DNA from: an uncultured Bacteroidales bacterium
GTDB lineage: Bacteria; Bacteroidota; Bacteroidia; Bacteroidales; Paludibacteraceae
Direction of reading: 5' to 3'
Assembly (NCBI GenBank): GCA_934728255.1
Contig: CAKVEC010000016.1
Coordinates: forward strand, 1-38,398
DNA length: 38,398 bases
In this document: positions 7,923-17,900 of the stretch, piece by piece
How positions within the stretch are numbered: position 1 is the stretch's first letter
How the letters are laid out: each line of letters opens with the position of its first letter
Position numbers and translations under genes: made by a program
The notes under the pieces: generated by a model
Told to the model about the DNA's origin: nothing
What the model saw: only the letters and a program-made list of their open reading frames with translations
The model's database searches: none

Positions 7923-8588
7923 TTAAATATATTTGTTTAGAAGTTCTTGTAAGCCTCCCTTGTATCCATTACCCAGGGCTTTTACTTTCCATTCTCCGTT
8001 GTGGCGATAGAGTTGGCAAAATTCCACAGCGGTGCAGGCCGAGAAATCTTCTGTAAGGTCGTAGATATATTCACCTTCTCCATCGGCTTGTCCTTGTTTG
8101 TACAAGCGCACATAAGCACGTTGCACTTGCCCAAAGTTTTGGCGTCTTTCCTCAGCATGATAGATGCTCACGCAGATAACAATTTTCTGTACCTCAGAAC
8201 GAACTCGTGTAAGGTCAATATCCATTGTTTCATCATCTCCATCCTCAGAAGTAGCACCATCTTCATCATCAATAGAACCGATGACAGATATTTCAGGGTC
8301 AGTAGGTCTTGATTCATGGCGCATCTTCTCATTGTCGTTGGACCATAGTGAAGAAGAGACTATCGTTTTGATAGTTTGTCCATTTACTACTTTGAGTCGC
8401 TTTTCCGAATTGTAGAATACAAAATAATCATCAGAAATCACTTTGTCGTTTGCGCCGACCATAAATGCACAAACATCCAAGTCGAAATCTGCATCAGAGG
8501 TTTTGTCCTCTCGTACGTCCCAGCCGAGCCCCACATAGAACATATCCATGTTGAGTTTTGCATTTTGACCTTTTTCCAATTGAATCAT
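7923..8588 (-). CDS. terD: TerD-domain protein (copy 1, first gene of the Ter operon)
   Basis: 221 residues, TerD family. The sequence starts MIQLEKGQNAKLN, then FYVGLGWDVRED, SDADFDLDVCAFMVG, YFVFYNSEKR and the acidic loop SEDGDDETMDIDLTRV, all diagnostic of the Ca2+-binding TerD fold. The C-terminal CTAVEFCQLYRHNGEWKVKALGNGY is the final conserved strand-turn. It is the first gene after a leader of about 380 bases that carries a strong nested inverted repeat, and a Bacteroidetes-type promoter lies at 8973-9003. No Shine-Dalgarno sequence precedes the ATG, as is usual in this phylum. It probably senses or buffers Ca2+ or another metal for the downstream vWA, kinase and phosphatase proteins (family knowledge and inference). 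Confidence 0.93.
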   Translation of the reverse strand: MIQLEKGQNAKLNMDMFYVGLGWDVREDKTSDADFDLDVCAFMVGANDKVISDDYFVFYNSEKRLKVVNGQTIKTIVSSSLWSNDNEKMRHESRPTDPEISVIGSIDDEDGATSEDGDDETMDIDLTRVRSEVQKIVICVSIYHAEERRQNFGQVQRAYVRLYKQGQADGEGEYIYDLTEDFSACTAVEFCQLYRHNGEWKVKALGNGYKGGLQELLNKYI

Positions 8589-8966
8589 AATAGAAGAATT
8601 TTGGGGTTAAACATTTATTGTTAATTAAGTAATATCCAGGAATATAGACACAAATAAAGCGTGAACTTTCGTTCGATGTATTTGATTTTTCTGAGGTCTT
8701 CGACTACCTAACGTATTCAAATATATGCACAAAAGCCCACGCCAAAAGCGTGAGCGTCAATCGGCTTGTGCTTGAATACGTTTTTTGTTTCTCTAAAAAG
8801 TGTCGAAGTTTTCAGAAAAATCAAGACTTGCTGTATAACGCTTAAATATATGTCGTTGCATCGCCTTACCGATGCGTGGTTATGCCATAGGCGGAGTGAT
8901 TATTTAGGTGATTGTGAAGTATGTATTTGCTTATTTTATCTATTTAGCACAAAGTTTTTCAACTTT
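8589..8966 (-). promoter_or_regulatory. Long structured 5' leader of the Ter operon
   Basis: The 517 bases between argR and the first TerD gene contain no convincing gene on either strand. If the promoter at 8973-9003 is used, about 380 bases of untranslated leader precede the first ATG. The leader holds the large nested inverted repeat (8682-8824) and a smaller hairpin, GCATCG/CGATGC, at about 8858-8875. The last 90 bases before the gene are A+T-rich and look unstructured. The length and structure suggest cis-regulation by RNA structure or by a protein (inference). It matches no riboswitch class that I recognise. Confidence 0.5.
8682..8824. repeat. Large nested imperfect inverted repeat in the Ter operon leader
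   Basis: Concentric pairing arms are visible: TTGATTTTTCTGA (8682-8694) with 8812-8824; CTTCGAC (8698-8704) with GTCGAAG (8802-8808); AACGTATTCAA (8710-8720) with TTGAATACGTT (8772-8782); GCAC and AAGCC (8727-8737) with GGCTTGTGC (8763-8771); and CACGC/GCGTG (8738-8752) around a CAAAA loop. Each arm is an exact complement of its partner, with short unpaired or bulged spacers between arms. The whole 143-base unit could fold as one long hairpin RNA on either strand. It could equally be a non-autonomous mobile repeat (MITE-like); I saw no clear target-site duplication. Confidence 0.85.
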
Positions 8967-8972
8967 GCGCTG

Positions 8973-9003
8973 CAAAGATATTAAATTATTTGCAGATACA
9001 CAA
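8973..9003 (-). promoter_or_regulatory. Bacteroidetes-type promoter for the Ter operon
   Basis: On the minus strand, TTG (9003-9001), a 20-base spacer, then TATCTTTG (8980-8973), a perfect match to the -7 consensus TAnnTTTG. It lies about 100 bases downstream of the argR stop and about 385 bases upstream of the first TerD ATG. No closer match was seen between the leader hairpin and the gene. Confidence 0.65.
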
Positions 9004-9105
9004 GAAAAAAAAATAAAATGTACAGCCTAAAATGCTTTTAATACAAACAAGCAGCGCATACTATGTTGCGCTGTTATAATCCTCACCCGAAAAAACAAGG
9101 GAGAA

Positions 9106-9567
9106 CTAATGGTTGATAGCGGAGAAGAATTGGTTGAGTTGGTCGCGGGTGGTGGTGTCGCGGGGGATAACAAGGATGGTATCATCACCGGCGATGGTAC
9201 CGAGGATGAGTTCTTCGGCACGGCTATCGATGTCGTACGCCACCGCATTGGCGAAGCCCGGGCGGGTCTTCACCACAGCAAACTGACCGCAATAGTCCAC
9301 ACTATTGATAGACATCTTTGCCAAATTACGGTCGATACCCAGCACTTTCTGCTCCACCAAAGGATTGACAGGAATGACATACTTGAACGAACCATCAGGC
9401 AGTACTTTTTTCTCGGCACGCAAGTCGTGCAGGTCGCGACTGAGCGTGGCTTGGGTAGTTTGGTAGCCCTGTTTGAGCAGGGCAGCACTGAGTTGTTCCT
9501 GACTATTAATGATTTGCGCGTTGAGCAAATTGACGATCACGCGCATACGTGCCATACGGATATTCAT
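9106..9567 (-). CDS. argR: Arginine repressor ArgR
   Basis: 153 residues, full length. The N-terminal winged-helix DNA-binding domain contains INSQEQLSAALLKQGYQTTQATLSRDLHDL (two adjoining parts, about 20-48), the typical ArgR recognition region ending in SRDL. The C-terminal half carries the arginine-binding and hexamerisation motif ILGTIAGDDTILVIPR (about 121-136). ArgR binds arginine as co-repressor and controls arginine synthesis or breakdown genes. No arginine genes lie next to it here. Two identical 12-bp palindromes spaced like a tandem ARG box overlap its promoter just upstream, so it is probably autoregulated. The start at 9567 (MNIRMARMRV) was kept; Met codons at residues 5 and 8 are alternatives. 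Confidence 0.95.
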   Translation of the reverse strand: MNIRMARMRVIVNLLNAQIINSQEQLSAALLKQGYQTTQATLSRDLHDLRAEKKVLPDGSFKYVIPVNPLVEQKVLGIDRNLAKMSINSVDYCGQFAVVKTRPGFANAVAYDIDSRAEELILGTIAGDDTILVIPRDTTTRDQLNQFFSAINH

Positions 9568-9598
9568 AATTTATACAGTTTATACAATTTCTAAGACG

Positions 9599-9629
9599 CA
9601 AAAATAGTATAAATTCTGCATATATGCAA
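9599..9629 (-). promoter_or_regulatory. argR promoter (-33/-7 type)
   Basis: Minus strand: TTG (9629-9627), 20-base spacer, TATTTTTG (9606-9599), matching TAnnTTTG. The -33 element lies inside the first ARG-box-like palindrome, so a bound repressor would block sigma-factor access. The expected transcript start is about 30 bases upstream of the ATG. Confidence 0.7.
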
Positions 9630-9652
9630 GAAATAATTGCATATATGCAAAA
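9614..9652. promoter_or_regulatory. Tandem ARG-box-like operator
   Basis: TGCATATATGCA occurs twice, at 9617-9628 and 9638-9649, each perfectly palindromic. The centres are 21 bp apart, exactly the arrangement of two 18-bp ARG boxes separated by 3 bp that ArgR hexamers bind in Escherichia coli. The half-sites differ from the E. coli consensus (TGAATWWWWATTCA) by being one base closer on each side. Position over the argR promoter supports autoregulation. Confidence 0.7.
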
Positions 9653-9716
9653 GAAACTGCATAATAGGACATCGGAATAATATCCTACGCACCTGCGTTA
9701 CGATGCAAGAGAAATC

Positions 9717-9753
9717 AAAAAAAAAATGCCGGCTACCCGTTATGGATAGCCGA
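9717..9753 (-). terminator. Rho-independent terminator of rpsA
   Basis: On the minus strand, CGGCTATCC (9752-9744) pairs with GGGTAGCCG (9738-9730) across a short loop, with one mismatch, followed by a run of ten T residues (9726-9717). It lies 43 bases after the rpsA stop. Confidence 0.85.
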
Positions 9754-9795
9754 CACATTAATTATATAAGCGAAATGGCTTATACGGAAGACGGA

Positions 9796-11586
9796 TTACT
9801 CCTCGTCTTTCTTAACAGCCTTCTTTGCTTTGGGAGCCTCTTTCTGAGCGTCCATCGAAGCCTTGAGGTTAGCCAATACGCTCAAATCACCGAGAGTGGT
9901 TTTCTCTACTTTCGGCATTTCGGGAGCAGCCTCGCGTTTCTGAGATTTGTTCTCCTTAACGGTCTCTTTGCGCTCCTCCCATGTGCGGAGGTGAGAAAGA
10001 AGGATGCGTTTTGCATCGCTGTTGAACTCAATAACCTTGAAGTTCATAACATCACCGACAGCAACCGGGCTCTTGTCCTCTTTCTGGAGGTGGCGGGTGG
10101 TGCAGAAGCCCTCTACGCCGTCCTCGAGTGCGATAACGGCACCCTTGTCGTTGATCTCGGCAACCTTGCCCTCAACGATAGTATCCAATCCGTATTTAGC
10201 CTCAAGTTCTTTCCAAGGATTCTCCTCAAGTTGCTTATGACCGAGCGAGAGACGACGGTTGTCCTTATCGATTTCGAGAACCACAACATCGATATTGTCA
10301 CCGATGTGAGTGAACTCGTTCGGGTGTTTCACTTTCTTCGTCCAACTGAGGTCGCTGATATGGATCAAGCCCTCAACGCCTTCTTCCAACTCAACGAATA
10401 CGCCGAAGTTGGTAAAGTTGCGTACCTTGGCGGTGTGGCGGCTTCCGATAGGATAGCGGGTCTCGATGTCTGCCCAAGGATCAGCCTTGAGTTGTTTGAG
10501 ACCGAGCGACATCTTGCGCTCTGCGCGGTCGAGAGTGAGGATAACTGCCTCTACCTCGTCGCCCACTTTGAGGAAATCGTTAGCCGAACGCAGGTGCTGA
10601 CTCCAAGACATCTCGCTGACGTGGATAAGTCCCTCAACGCCCTCTGCGATTTCTACGAATGCTCCGTAGTCGGTCATAACCACTACTTTACCTTTGACCT
10701 TGTCGCCTACTTTGAGGTTCGGATCAAGTGCATCCCACGGGTGCGGAGTGAGTTGTTTCAAGCCGAGAGCGATACGTTTCTTATCCTCATCGAAGTCAAG
10801 GATAACGACGTTGATCTTCTGGTCGAGCGAAACAATCTCGTGCGGGTCGGAAACACGTCCCCAACTGAGGTCTGTGATATGGATAAGACCGTCAACACCA
10901 CCGAGGTCGATGAATACACCATAGGAAGTGATATTCTTAACGGTACCCTCAAGCACCTGACCTTTTTCGAGTTTGCTGATGATCTCCTGACGTTGTGCCT
11001 CGAGTTCAGCCTCGATAAGTGCCTTATGCGAAACAACGACATTGCGGAACTCGGGATTGAGTTTGACAATCTTGAACTCCATCGTTTTGCCGACGAATAC
11101 ATCGTAGTCGCGAACGGGCTTAACGTCGATCTGGCTACCCGGCAAGAATGCTTCCATACCGAGAACGTCCACGATCATACCGCCTTTGGAACGCCATTTG
11201 ATGTAGCCGGTAACGATTTCACCTTTGTCATACGCCTCGTTAACGCGCTCCCAAGCCTGAGCGGCGCGAGCCTCTTTGTGCGAGAGAACGAGTTGTCCTT
11301 TCTTGTCCTCCTGGCTTTCGATATACACCTCTACTTTATCGCCTACTTTCAGATCCGGATTGTAACGGAATTCTGCAGCGGGAACGATACCGTCCGATTT
11401 GTAACCGACATTAACGACTACCTCACGTTTGTTGATAGAGATAACCGTACCTTCAACAACTTCATTGTCCTTGATTGCGCTCAAGGTGTCGTTGTACTTT
11501 TGGATTTCCGCTTCGTTTTTTGTGCCTTTTTGTTCTTTCTCGTAGGCATCCCAGTCGAAGTTCTGGAGAGAGAGATTTTCTGCCAT
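9796..11586 (-). CDS. rpsA: 30S ribosomal protein S1
   Basis: 596 residues with six S1 (OB-fold) RNA-binding repeats at roughly 43-107, 124-190, 211-280, 296-366, 383-453 and 470-538. Repeats 3-5 are the most regular, each with a (V/I)(D/E)GL(I/V)H(I/V)S-like core such as GVDGLIHITDLSW and GVEGLIHVSEMSW. A Lys/Glu-rich C-terminal tail includes TLGDLSVLANLKASMD and ends in a poly-basic/acidic stretch. S1 helps mRNA bind the 30S subunit and is especially relevant in Bacteroidetes, where Shine-Dalgarno pairing is little used. The length and six-repeat layout are normal for the phylum. The gene has its own promoter and terminator and appears to be monocistronic, with a leader of about 125 bases. 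Confidence 0.97.
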   Translation of the reverse strand: MAENLSLQNFDWDAYEKEQKGTKNEAEIQKYNDTLSAIKDNEVVEGTVISINKREVVVNVGYKSDGIVPAAEFRYNPDLKVGDKVEVYIESQEDKKGQLVLSHKEARAAQAWERVNEAYDKGEIVTGYIKWRSKGGMIVDVLGMEAFLPGSQIDVKPVRDYDVFVGKTMEFKIVKLNPEFRNVVVSHKALIEAELEAQRQEIISKLEKGQVLEGTVKNITSYGVFIDLGGVDGLIHITDLSWGRVSDPHEIVSLDQKINVVILDFDEDKKRIALGLKQLTPHPWDALDPNLKVGDKVKGKVVVMTDYGAFVEIAEGVEGLIHVSEMSWSQHLRSANDFLKVGDEVEAVILTLDRAERKMSLGLKQLKADPWADIETRYPIGSRHTAKVRNFTNFGVFVELEEGVEGLIHISDLSWTKKVKHPNEFTHIGDNIDVVVLEIDKDNRRLSLGHKQLEENPWKELEAKYGLDTIVEGKVAEINDKGAVIALEDGVEGFCTTRHLQKEDKSPVAVGDVMNFKVIEFNSDAKRILLSHLRTWEERKETVKENKSQKREAAPEMPKVEKTTLGDLSVLANLKASMDAQKEAPKAKKAVKKDEE

Positions 11587-11717
11587 ACCGGTAGATAAAT
11601 TTTGTGTACGCCTCGTGCTGTTTTGTATGGCAGTCGGTCGTACGATTAAGGGTTAAACATGTTTTGCCTTTTCTATTATGGCGATATTGATTTTCACCAT
11701 CCGCCACAAAAAGCGTG

Positions 11718-11748
11718 CAAAGGTACGACTTTTTTTTGAGATACACAA
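11718..11748 (-). promoter_or_regulatory. rpsA promoter (-33/-7 type)
   Basis: Minus strand: TTG (11748-11746), 20-base spacer containing an A-run, TACCTTTG (11725-11718), a perfect -7 match. An A+T-rich heptamer array lies immediately upstream of the -33 element (11754-11788), where it could act like an UP element (inference). The leader to the ATG at 11586 is about 125 bases; no clear terminator or known ribosomal-protein leader was recognised in it. Confidence 0.75.
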
Positions 11749-11753
11749 GAGCA

Positions 11754-11788
11754 ATTAATAATTAATAATTAATAATTAACAATTAATA
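11754..11788. repeat. Five-copy heptamer tandem array (ATTAATA)
   Basis: Five consecutive 7-base units, four ATTAATA and one ATTAACA, upstream of the rpsA promoter. It is one of several short-period intergenic arrays in this window. The rest of the 404-base gap between rpsA and the T9SS gene holds the rpsA promoter, a weak terminator and an 11-base array; no gene was seen. Confidence 0.9.
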
Positions 11789-11862
11789 TGCATCGCGGAT
11801 GTGTAACGTAATGTACGCAGAGAATATGCAGTGCGAGTGCATAAAAAGTGTATATTGTGCAT

Positions 11863-11885
11863 AAAAAAGCGGCTTATCCTCCGCT
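11863..11885 (-). terminator. Possible weak terminator after the T9SS cargo gene
   Basis: Minus strand: AGCGG (11885-11881), an 8-base loop, CCGCT (11872-11868), then six T residues (11868-11863). The stem is only 5 bp. It lies about 105 bases after the stop of the giant gene and would separate it from rpsA. Confidence 0.5.
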
Positions 11886-11898
11886 CAAAAGCCAATTC

Positions 11899-11931
11899 TT
11901 TCTACGTCCTTTCTACGTCTTTTCTACGTAA
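11899..11931. repeat. Three-copy 11-bp tandem array
   Basis: TTTCTACGTCC, TTTCTACGTCT and TTTCTACGTAA follow each other without a gap, just downstream of the stop of the giant T9SS gene. Period 11 is shared with three other intergenic arrays of unrelated sequence in this window. Confidence 0.9.
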
Positions 11932-11990
11932 TTGGTATACGGAGGTATTGGGACTGCATATTCTGCATATTTTCCGCTTTTTTTGGGGGG

Positions 11991-14900
11991 CTATTTGACG
12001 AAGACCTTGGTGCGATAGATAACTCCAGAGCGGAGACGGATATCCGCCAACATAACACCGGACGGGCAACGGAGCGACATAGTCGGCGTATTGGTTTCTG
12101 TGGCTGTATGAGCCACCAAACACCCTGTTACATCATAGAGATGCACATCAGATATAAACCCGTCGGCGACCACTTCCACTTTGCCGGTTTGAGGCGAATA
12201 GATTGTAACGTGCGCCCCTTTGTCAATAACAGCCGGTTCGTCTCCTGTGGGGAAATCCGGATTATCGGCAGAGCGGTTAGCCCCCACTATATAGTAGCGA
12301 ATCTCGTGATTTTGAGGTGTGGCAACCCGCAGGCGCAAATCGTTGTGTATGCGTGTACGCGTACCGGTGAGTGTATCGCAGAGGTAGCACTCTTCACCCC
12401 AGGCAATATTGAAGCCAAAGGAGAGGATGATACTATCGGTACGATAGTCGCTATCAATCACAAATCCTAATGGTACGATGTCCAGGCTGTTGCGCATATC
12501 CACAGCCAAAGTACGGTTACCCGCCAAGGTGTAGATATTGACAGGTGTCAGCACTCCGGAGGTCTTGTCGCCCTCAATTCCGGTAGAGAGGAACGAGACA
12601 TCTTCGTCGGGCTGATAGCCGTTGTCCGCAAAGTCCATAAGCGCCAATGTTGCCGTTGCTTCGGCTTCGTCGGTATGGGCAGAGATACGCATTATCTGCG
12701 GGCGCAACAGGTGTCCTTTTGCACGCTTAGGAGCGGAACTGCCGCCTGCTGCGTTTTGCTCTGTATGGGATATGTTGGTCAGAGACAGACATTCGGGTGT
12801 GATGGTGAGTTGCAGTTGGGTTGCCGCATCATTTGCCTTCAACATAACGGCTTGCATCGGTGCAATGTAGTGGCTCGGCGCCCACCATTCCGATAATTCA
12901 ATATTACCTGCTTGCCACTTACCATCCATCAGAATATAGAACGCCCCTGCCAATTTGTTGCTATTGACCTCTATCAGTTTAGCCACATTGAGGTAGGACA
13001 TAGTGGGGTTGCCGAAGAGGAAATAGTTGCCCGCTGTACGGTTGGTCAGGGTAATGGTCATATTGCCGTTGTCATCCGGGGTGTATGCCAAGCGATAGGA
13101 GTTGGTACGCGGTGTTTCCTCTGAGCCGGACAACGCGGTACCATCCGTTTTATAGTAAAAGTACTTGGTATCCGGTTTGGGCAACCTAATCTCCAGACTG
13201 TCTTCTCCCATACCCAACGCATAGAGCGCAACGCCCTCGCCCGGATTGATCGGCTGACTGAGCCGGTTGGAGGTATAGAAACCGGCATCGACGGACTCTA
13301 ATTTGTCGGATGTGGCATCTTCGTAGTAGTTGGCGTCGGTATAGTTGTAAACCTCCTTGTCGTAGTAGCGTGCCCAAAAAGCATAGGCTGCATCACTGCT
13401 TCGTGTACCTTGGAAAGAACCTACACGGAAGTCCTGTGTATAGTCATCCGTTTTCTTGGGCATCTCTATGCACTTGCCGTTGTCCCACATGCCCTGATGC
13501 GGGATATAGAAATCGCCGGCGTACATACCTTGCAGCGGAGCGGAAACAGCGTTCCAACCACCCCAGTTATGCCCATAGTTGTCGCTATAGACGGGGCGTA
13601 CAGTCATATCCACATAGGCAGAGTCGTATTGCAGATAGTGTTGCCCGATGATACGCACGTCTTTGCGGAACTGCACTTTTTTGCAGACGTTGGCAAGATA
13701 GTTGATGTCTTTGGAGTATGCATCCACTTTGACATCATCGATATACGGGTACTTCTCGGGGTCTAATCCCTCGGGTATGATCACCACGCTGCTCTTGATC
13801 GGGGCATAACCACAATCACGTTTGACTTCTCCCCTTACCAGTCCGCTCCAGTTTTGGTCTTCTCCCCAATGGTAATTGCCGCTTGCATCACTATGTACCG
13901 GTGTCCAGATGAGAGTATCCGGAACAACCACTAGCGTAAAATAGGCATAGCCCGTGATGCAGCCGTCCTCATCCTTGGTATCGCCGGTAGTGATATCATC
14001 GAAGTCGCCTGTCGGTCTGGGTTTCATTTGCGTGCGAAGTGTATATTGATATCCGGCACGCATAGTGTCCGTATTAACCACCCAGCAGCCCGGGTGTCCA
14101 TCCGCCGTTCCGTATTTTCCCGTAGCATGCAGTTCTTTCATTTCTTCCACATGCGCCTCATTGACCGGGGTAAAATATACGGTATCCCCTTCGGGGTTGT
14201 AGTATTTATTTTCCGACTTGGTATAGATGATATTTTGCGTATAGTGCATACTGAACCCTTTTTGTGTCATCCGCTCCAAGATGAGCGGGTCGTCGGTTCC
14301 CGTAGCGTCCAATTTGGTACTATCCCACTCCATCACGACCTTGTCGCCGATATAGCATGGAACGGCAAATCTATGGTTGGCATCATATTCGGTAATACGA
14401 ATACGTGGTACGACACCCTCGGTAACCTCGTCCTCCTTCAGTCCGAAAGTGAATTTATGCTCTGAAGGGTTGGAATAAACCATCACGAATTTAGGTGAAG
14501 CACATTGGTTCAAGATGTACGTAGTGCCCTCATATTGGGTTTGTGCCGTTCCCGCAGTAGGATAAATCCAATAGCAAACGGTATCGCTACTCATAAGATA
14601 GATGTCATCGCGTTTGAGCGCAAGGCGCAGCAAGCCTTTGTCGCAAAGCGTTTTGATGATTGTATAGTAGTAATCCTCATCTTTGCCTTCCGGTCTTTCC
14701 AGTCCCCAATAGTCCTGTCCTTTTTTCAGGTCGTGGTAATCCTCTACATAGTAATTTGTAGCATTGGGATACGAAACAGGATCGCGGCGCATAATATCAA
14801 TGGCTTTATCCACATCCGCACGCGGATAGCCATATTGTTTCAAAAAGGCTGCATCTGCCGTTGCCATTGCTTCCTTATCCTGAGGCGTAGTAGCCCCAGC

Positions 14901-17900
14901 GCGGTAGGCGTTGTAGTAGATACTATCAAAGGTGTATCCTTTGAGCCACTCGGCGCGTGCATTTGCTTCCAACGTATGGCTATGTTCACCGTCAGTGATT
15001 ATCTCCTGCCGCACAATGATTTCCAGCGGATACCGCTCGTTGGCACATTGGCCGACAGTAGGATAGGTTTCTCCATTCAACTCAAAGGCAGTCGGTTCAT
15101 ATACCGGCAAATCGGTCCGCATAGAGCACAATGCATCCCTGAGGTCGTCTTTGGTATAGGCGGTACAAACCTCGTAGCGGTGGCGTGCATCCAGATCGCG
15201 CATTTTCAACATCTGGACGATGTAGATTACATATCGCTGGCCATCACGATCTGTAACCGGCACATACCCGATATAGGTGTTGCTGCCTTTGGTTTGATCA
15301 TCGTTCTCGGCAGCAGTGCGTGTCTGCTGTGTATTTTCCACATCCTTTGCCACATATTCCAGGAAGGCATCAAGCGATGCAAATTTTTCGTCCGCCTGCG
15401 GTTCCCAACCATCTGCGTGCGATTGATTAGGCAGTTGTATGACGCCGTAGCGGTTGTTGTTGTCCTCGCCAAGGTCGTTGCGGTAGTTCATTTGGAGGGC
15501 AGAGTCTGCCTCGCATGTTCCCTCTGTGCACGAGGTCTGTGTGTAGTACTCACAGATTTGATAGTACAGATGCTTACTCGTAAAGCCGTCGATCAGTTTC
15601 TCGTAATCCAAACGGATAATGGTAGCGACATTATCGGTTTCTTTGAGACCATGTATGGGATTCTGCACTCCCGAGTCGTCAGAGGATGTACTTTGCTCAG
15701 CCTCGGAGACCATACAGGTTGTGTTTACCTGGAATGCTTCGAGCGGGATACGGCTGGCATAGAGATAGACATCATCCACCATATAGTTGTTGCCTTCAGG
15801 ACCTCTGGCAAAGTTATAGAACACGATACGCGACTCCTCATAGTCGGTACGTGTATCCACGGGAAAACGCACCTGCATCCACGGTGTCTCACTTGCCATT
15901 TTGCCGATATAGAACGACTTCACTTCCTCCCATGGTTGCCAAACACCATTTTCCCGATTGCGTCCCTCCATAACCACCTCAAACTCGGCATAGTTGCCAT
16001 CTGTCGAAGGATTACACAGCCACATAGAGCAGTACATCTGCTGCCCGGAGCACAGTTTGGCATTCGTATTGAGAGCCAGGAACTGCCCCGGCTGATCGGT
16101 ACCATCGGCATACAAGGCATACCCGTCTTCCGCTCCGGCAGTATGTTGGGTTTGCTCCATAAGCCAAGTTTCACCATTGGTATTGTCAGTTCCCACCTTG
16201 TTGATAAAACAATACTCACCATAGTTAGGGAAATCGGTGTGCGTAGCCATTTTCTCACGCTGGATGGTGTATTTAGAGGGATTATTTCTATCACGCATGA
16301 TGTATCGCGAAGGCACAAAGCCCATTGTACTTTCATCCGGGCTCAAGGGGATATTGTAGAGCGTGGGGGTAGTAGTACCCGGTTTATTATAGTCGAAGTC
16401 GTGCTTGGACAGCAGCACATAGTTATTTTCTATTTCAGAGAGCGTAATCAGAGGTTTTTCACTCGGACCATAAACCGTAGTATCCCGATTGACCCATTTC
16501 ACTTTGTGCAAGGCGAGAAGGATGGTGTCGCCGGTGTAGTTGTCGCCAAACGTTACATTAGGTACAAGACAACAGGCATACTCACGACTCTCTACGAGAG
16601 CATTGCTATTATCACAATTCACGTTGATGTAGTCGTAGAAGTATTTTTCACCATCCGGAGCATTCGTAAGAGTTGTTTCTGTGAGTTTGCCCGTCTGCGG
16701 GTCACGGAGGAAGAACTTGGGTTTATATATATTCTTCCAAGTATGCGCATAGATATGACCATCGATATTGACTCCGTCCTGCATAGAGGTAACGTTATCA
16801 TCCATTTTCAGCCAATACTTATCCAGGGAGCGTGCGCCATTGGCATAGGATAACATTCGATTAGTGATCAGTTCAACCGCCATACCCACCGGCATCTCGT
16901 ATTCATGCTCCTCATAGAAACGCCCCGTCTTGGTTGTACATTTTGCCAGCGAGTCCGCCACCTCCCGAATTTCCTCGTCACTTTCGTGGGAGTCACCCCG
17001 CCGGAAATGGAAGATCTGGCGATAGGACAAAGTAGGTTCAGTAAAGGAAATGATGTTCCCGTTGTTATCACGGATAACCTTATAGTCGGTATAGTTGCTG
17101 ACATCGCAGGCGATGTCGAAACTATAACTAAAGTTTTCATCTGCGGGTATCCTGACAACCGGTGAATTTGCACAAGTCAGGTCAGTACTCCCCTCTCCCG
17201 CAGACTCCGGGAACAGATAGTACAAACCATACGAGTGCTCAGGGTCCGTATTGAACGAAACGAACTTATTGCCATCTCTGGTGGCAGGGTATGTTTTCCA
17301 AAAGTCGTTTATCAGAACGAAATTATCTTTGCCATCGGCATCCTTTCCGTCGGGTTGATATTTGGGGTCTTTGCCCGTATTGAAATCATACCAGCGCATA
17401 TAACCGAAGAATTTAGGTTCCTTCAGTTTCAAAGTATATTCTCTACCCTCGGAAGGCACATAGTAGATAGTCTGTTCGTAGGTATGCACCTGCTGGTGCG
17501 CATTGCTGTCGCGCACGGAATAGAATCGTCCGGTCTGTGTATTGAAAGCGGCACAATCCACCCCATAGCCCTCATGGGTTTGAGATATGGTATGGACGGC
17601 TTCAATATAGGTATTGCGCGTACCATTTTCAGGACTATTGGAGGGCCAGCCCAGTTTGACACGGATCTTGATATCTTGTGTGCGGTTGTCAGACTCAGTT
17701 GAGGCAAGAGACAACACAAGCATATCTATCTGTGGAGAAGTGATGGCGTACTTATTATGCACCCAAAAATTCTCGCTCTGCGATACCCAATTGCCGCTAT
17801 TATCCTTGTAGGAAAGTATTATATTTTTCGGATCGAGATAGTTAAATACCCTATTACCATTCTTATCTGCGATGACATATCGAGTAAACTTACCCGTGTT

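Noticed and set aside
8682..8824. Nested inverted repeat as an insertion sequence
   Set aside because: Only 143 bases with no transposase frame and no clear target duplication; kept as a repeat or RNA element instead.
8766..8984. A 72-residue open frame in the Ter leader
   Set aside because: It overlaps the inverted repeat, has no recognisable features and runs against the predicted transcript.
9637..11598. A 653-residue open frame antisense to rpsA
   Set aside because: It is the mirror of a highly biased, clearly real S1 gene; its translation shows no domain and no independent start signals.
14505..16853. A 782-residue open frame antisense to the giant T9SS gene
   Set aside because: Arises from codon bias of the real gene on the other strand; no signal, domain or promoter.
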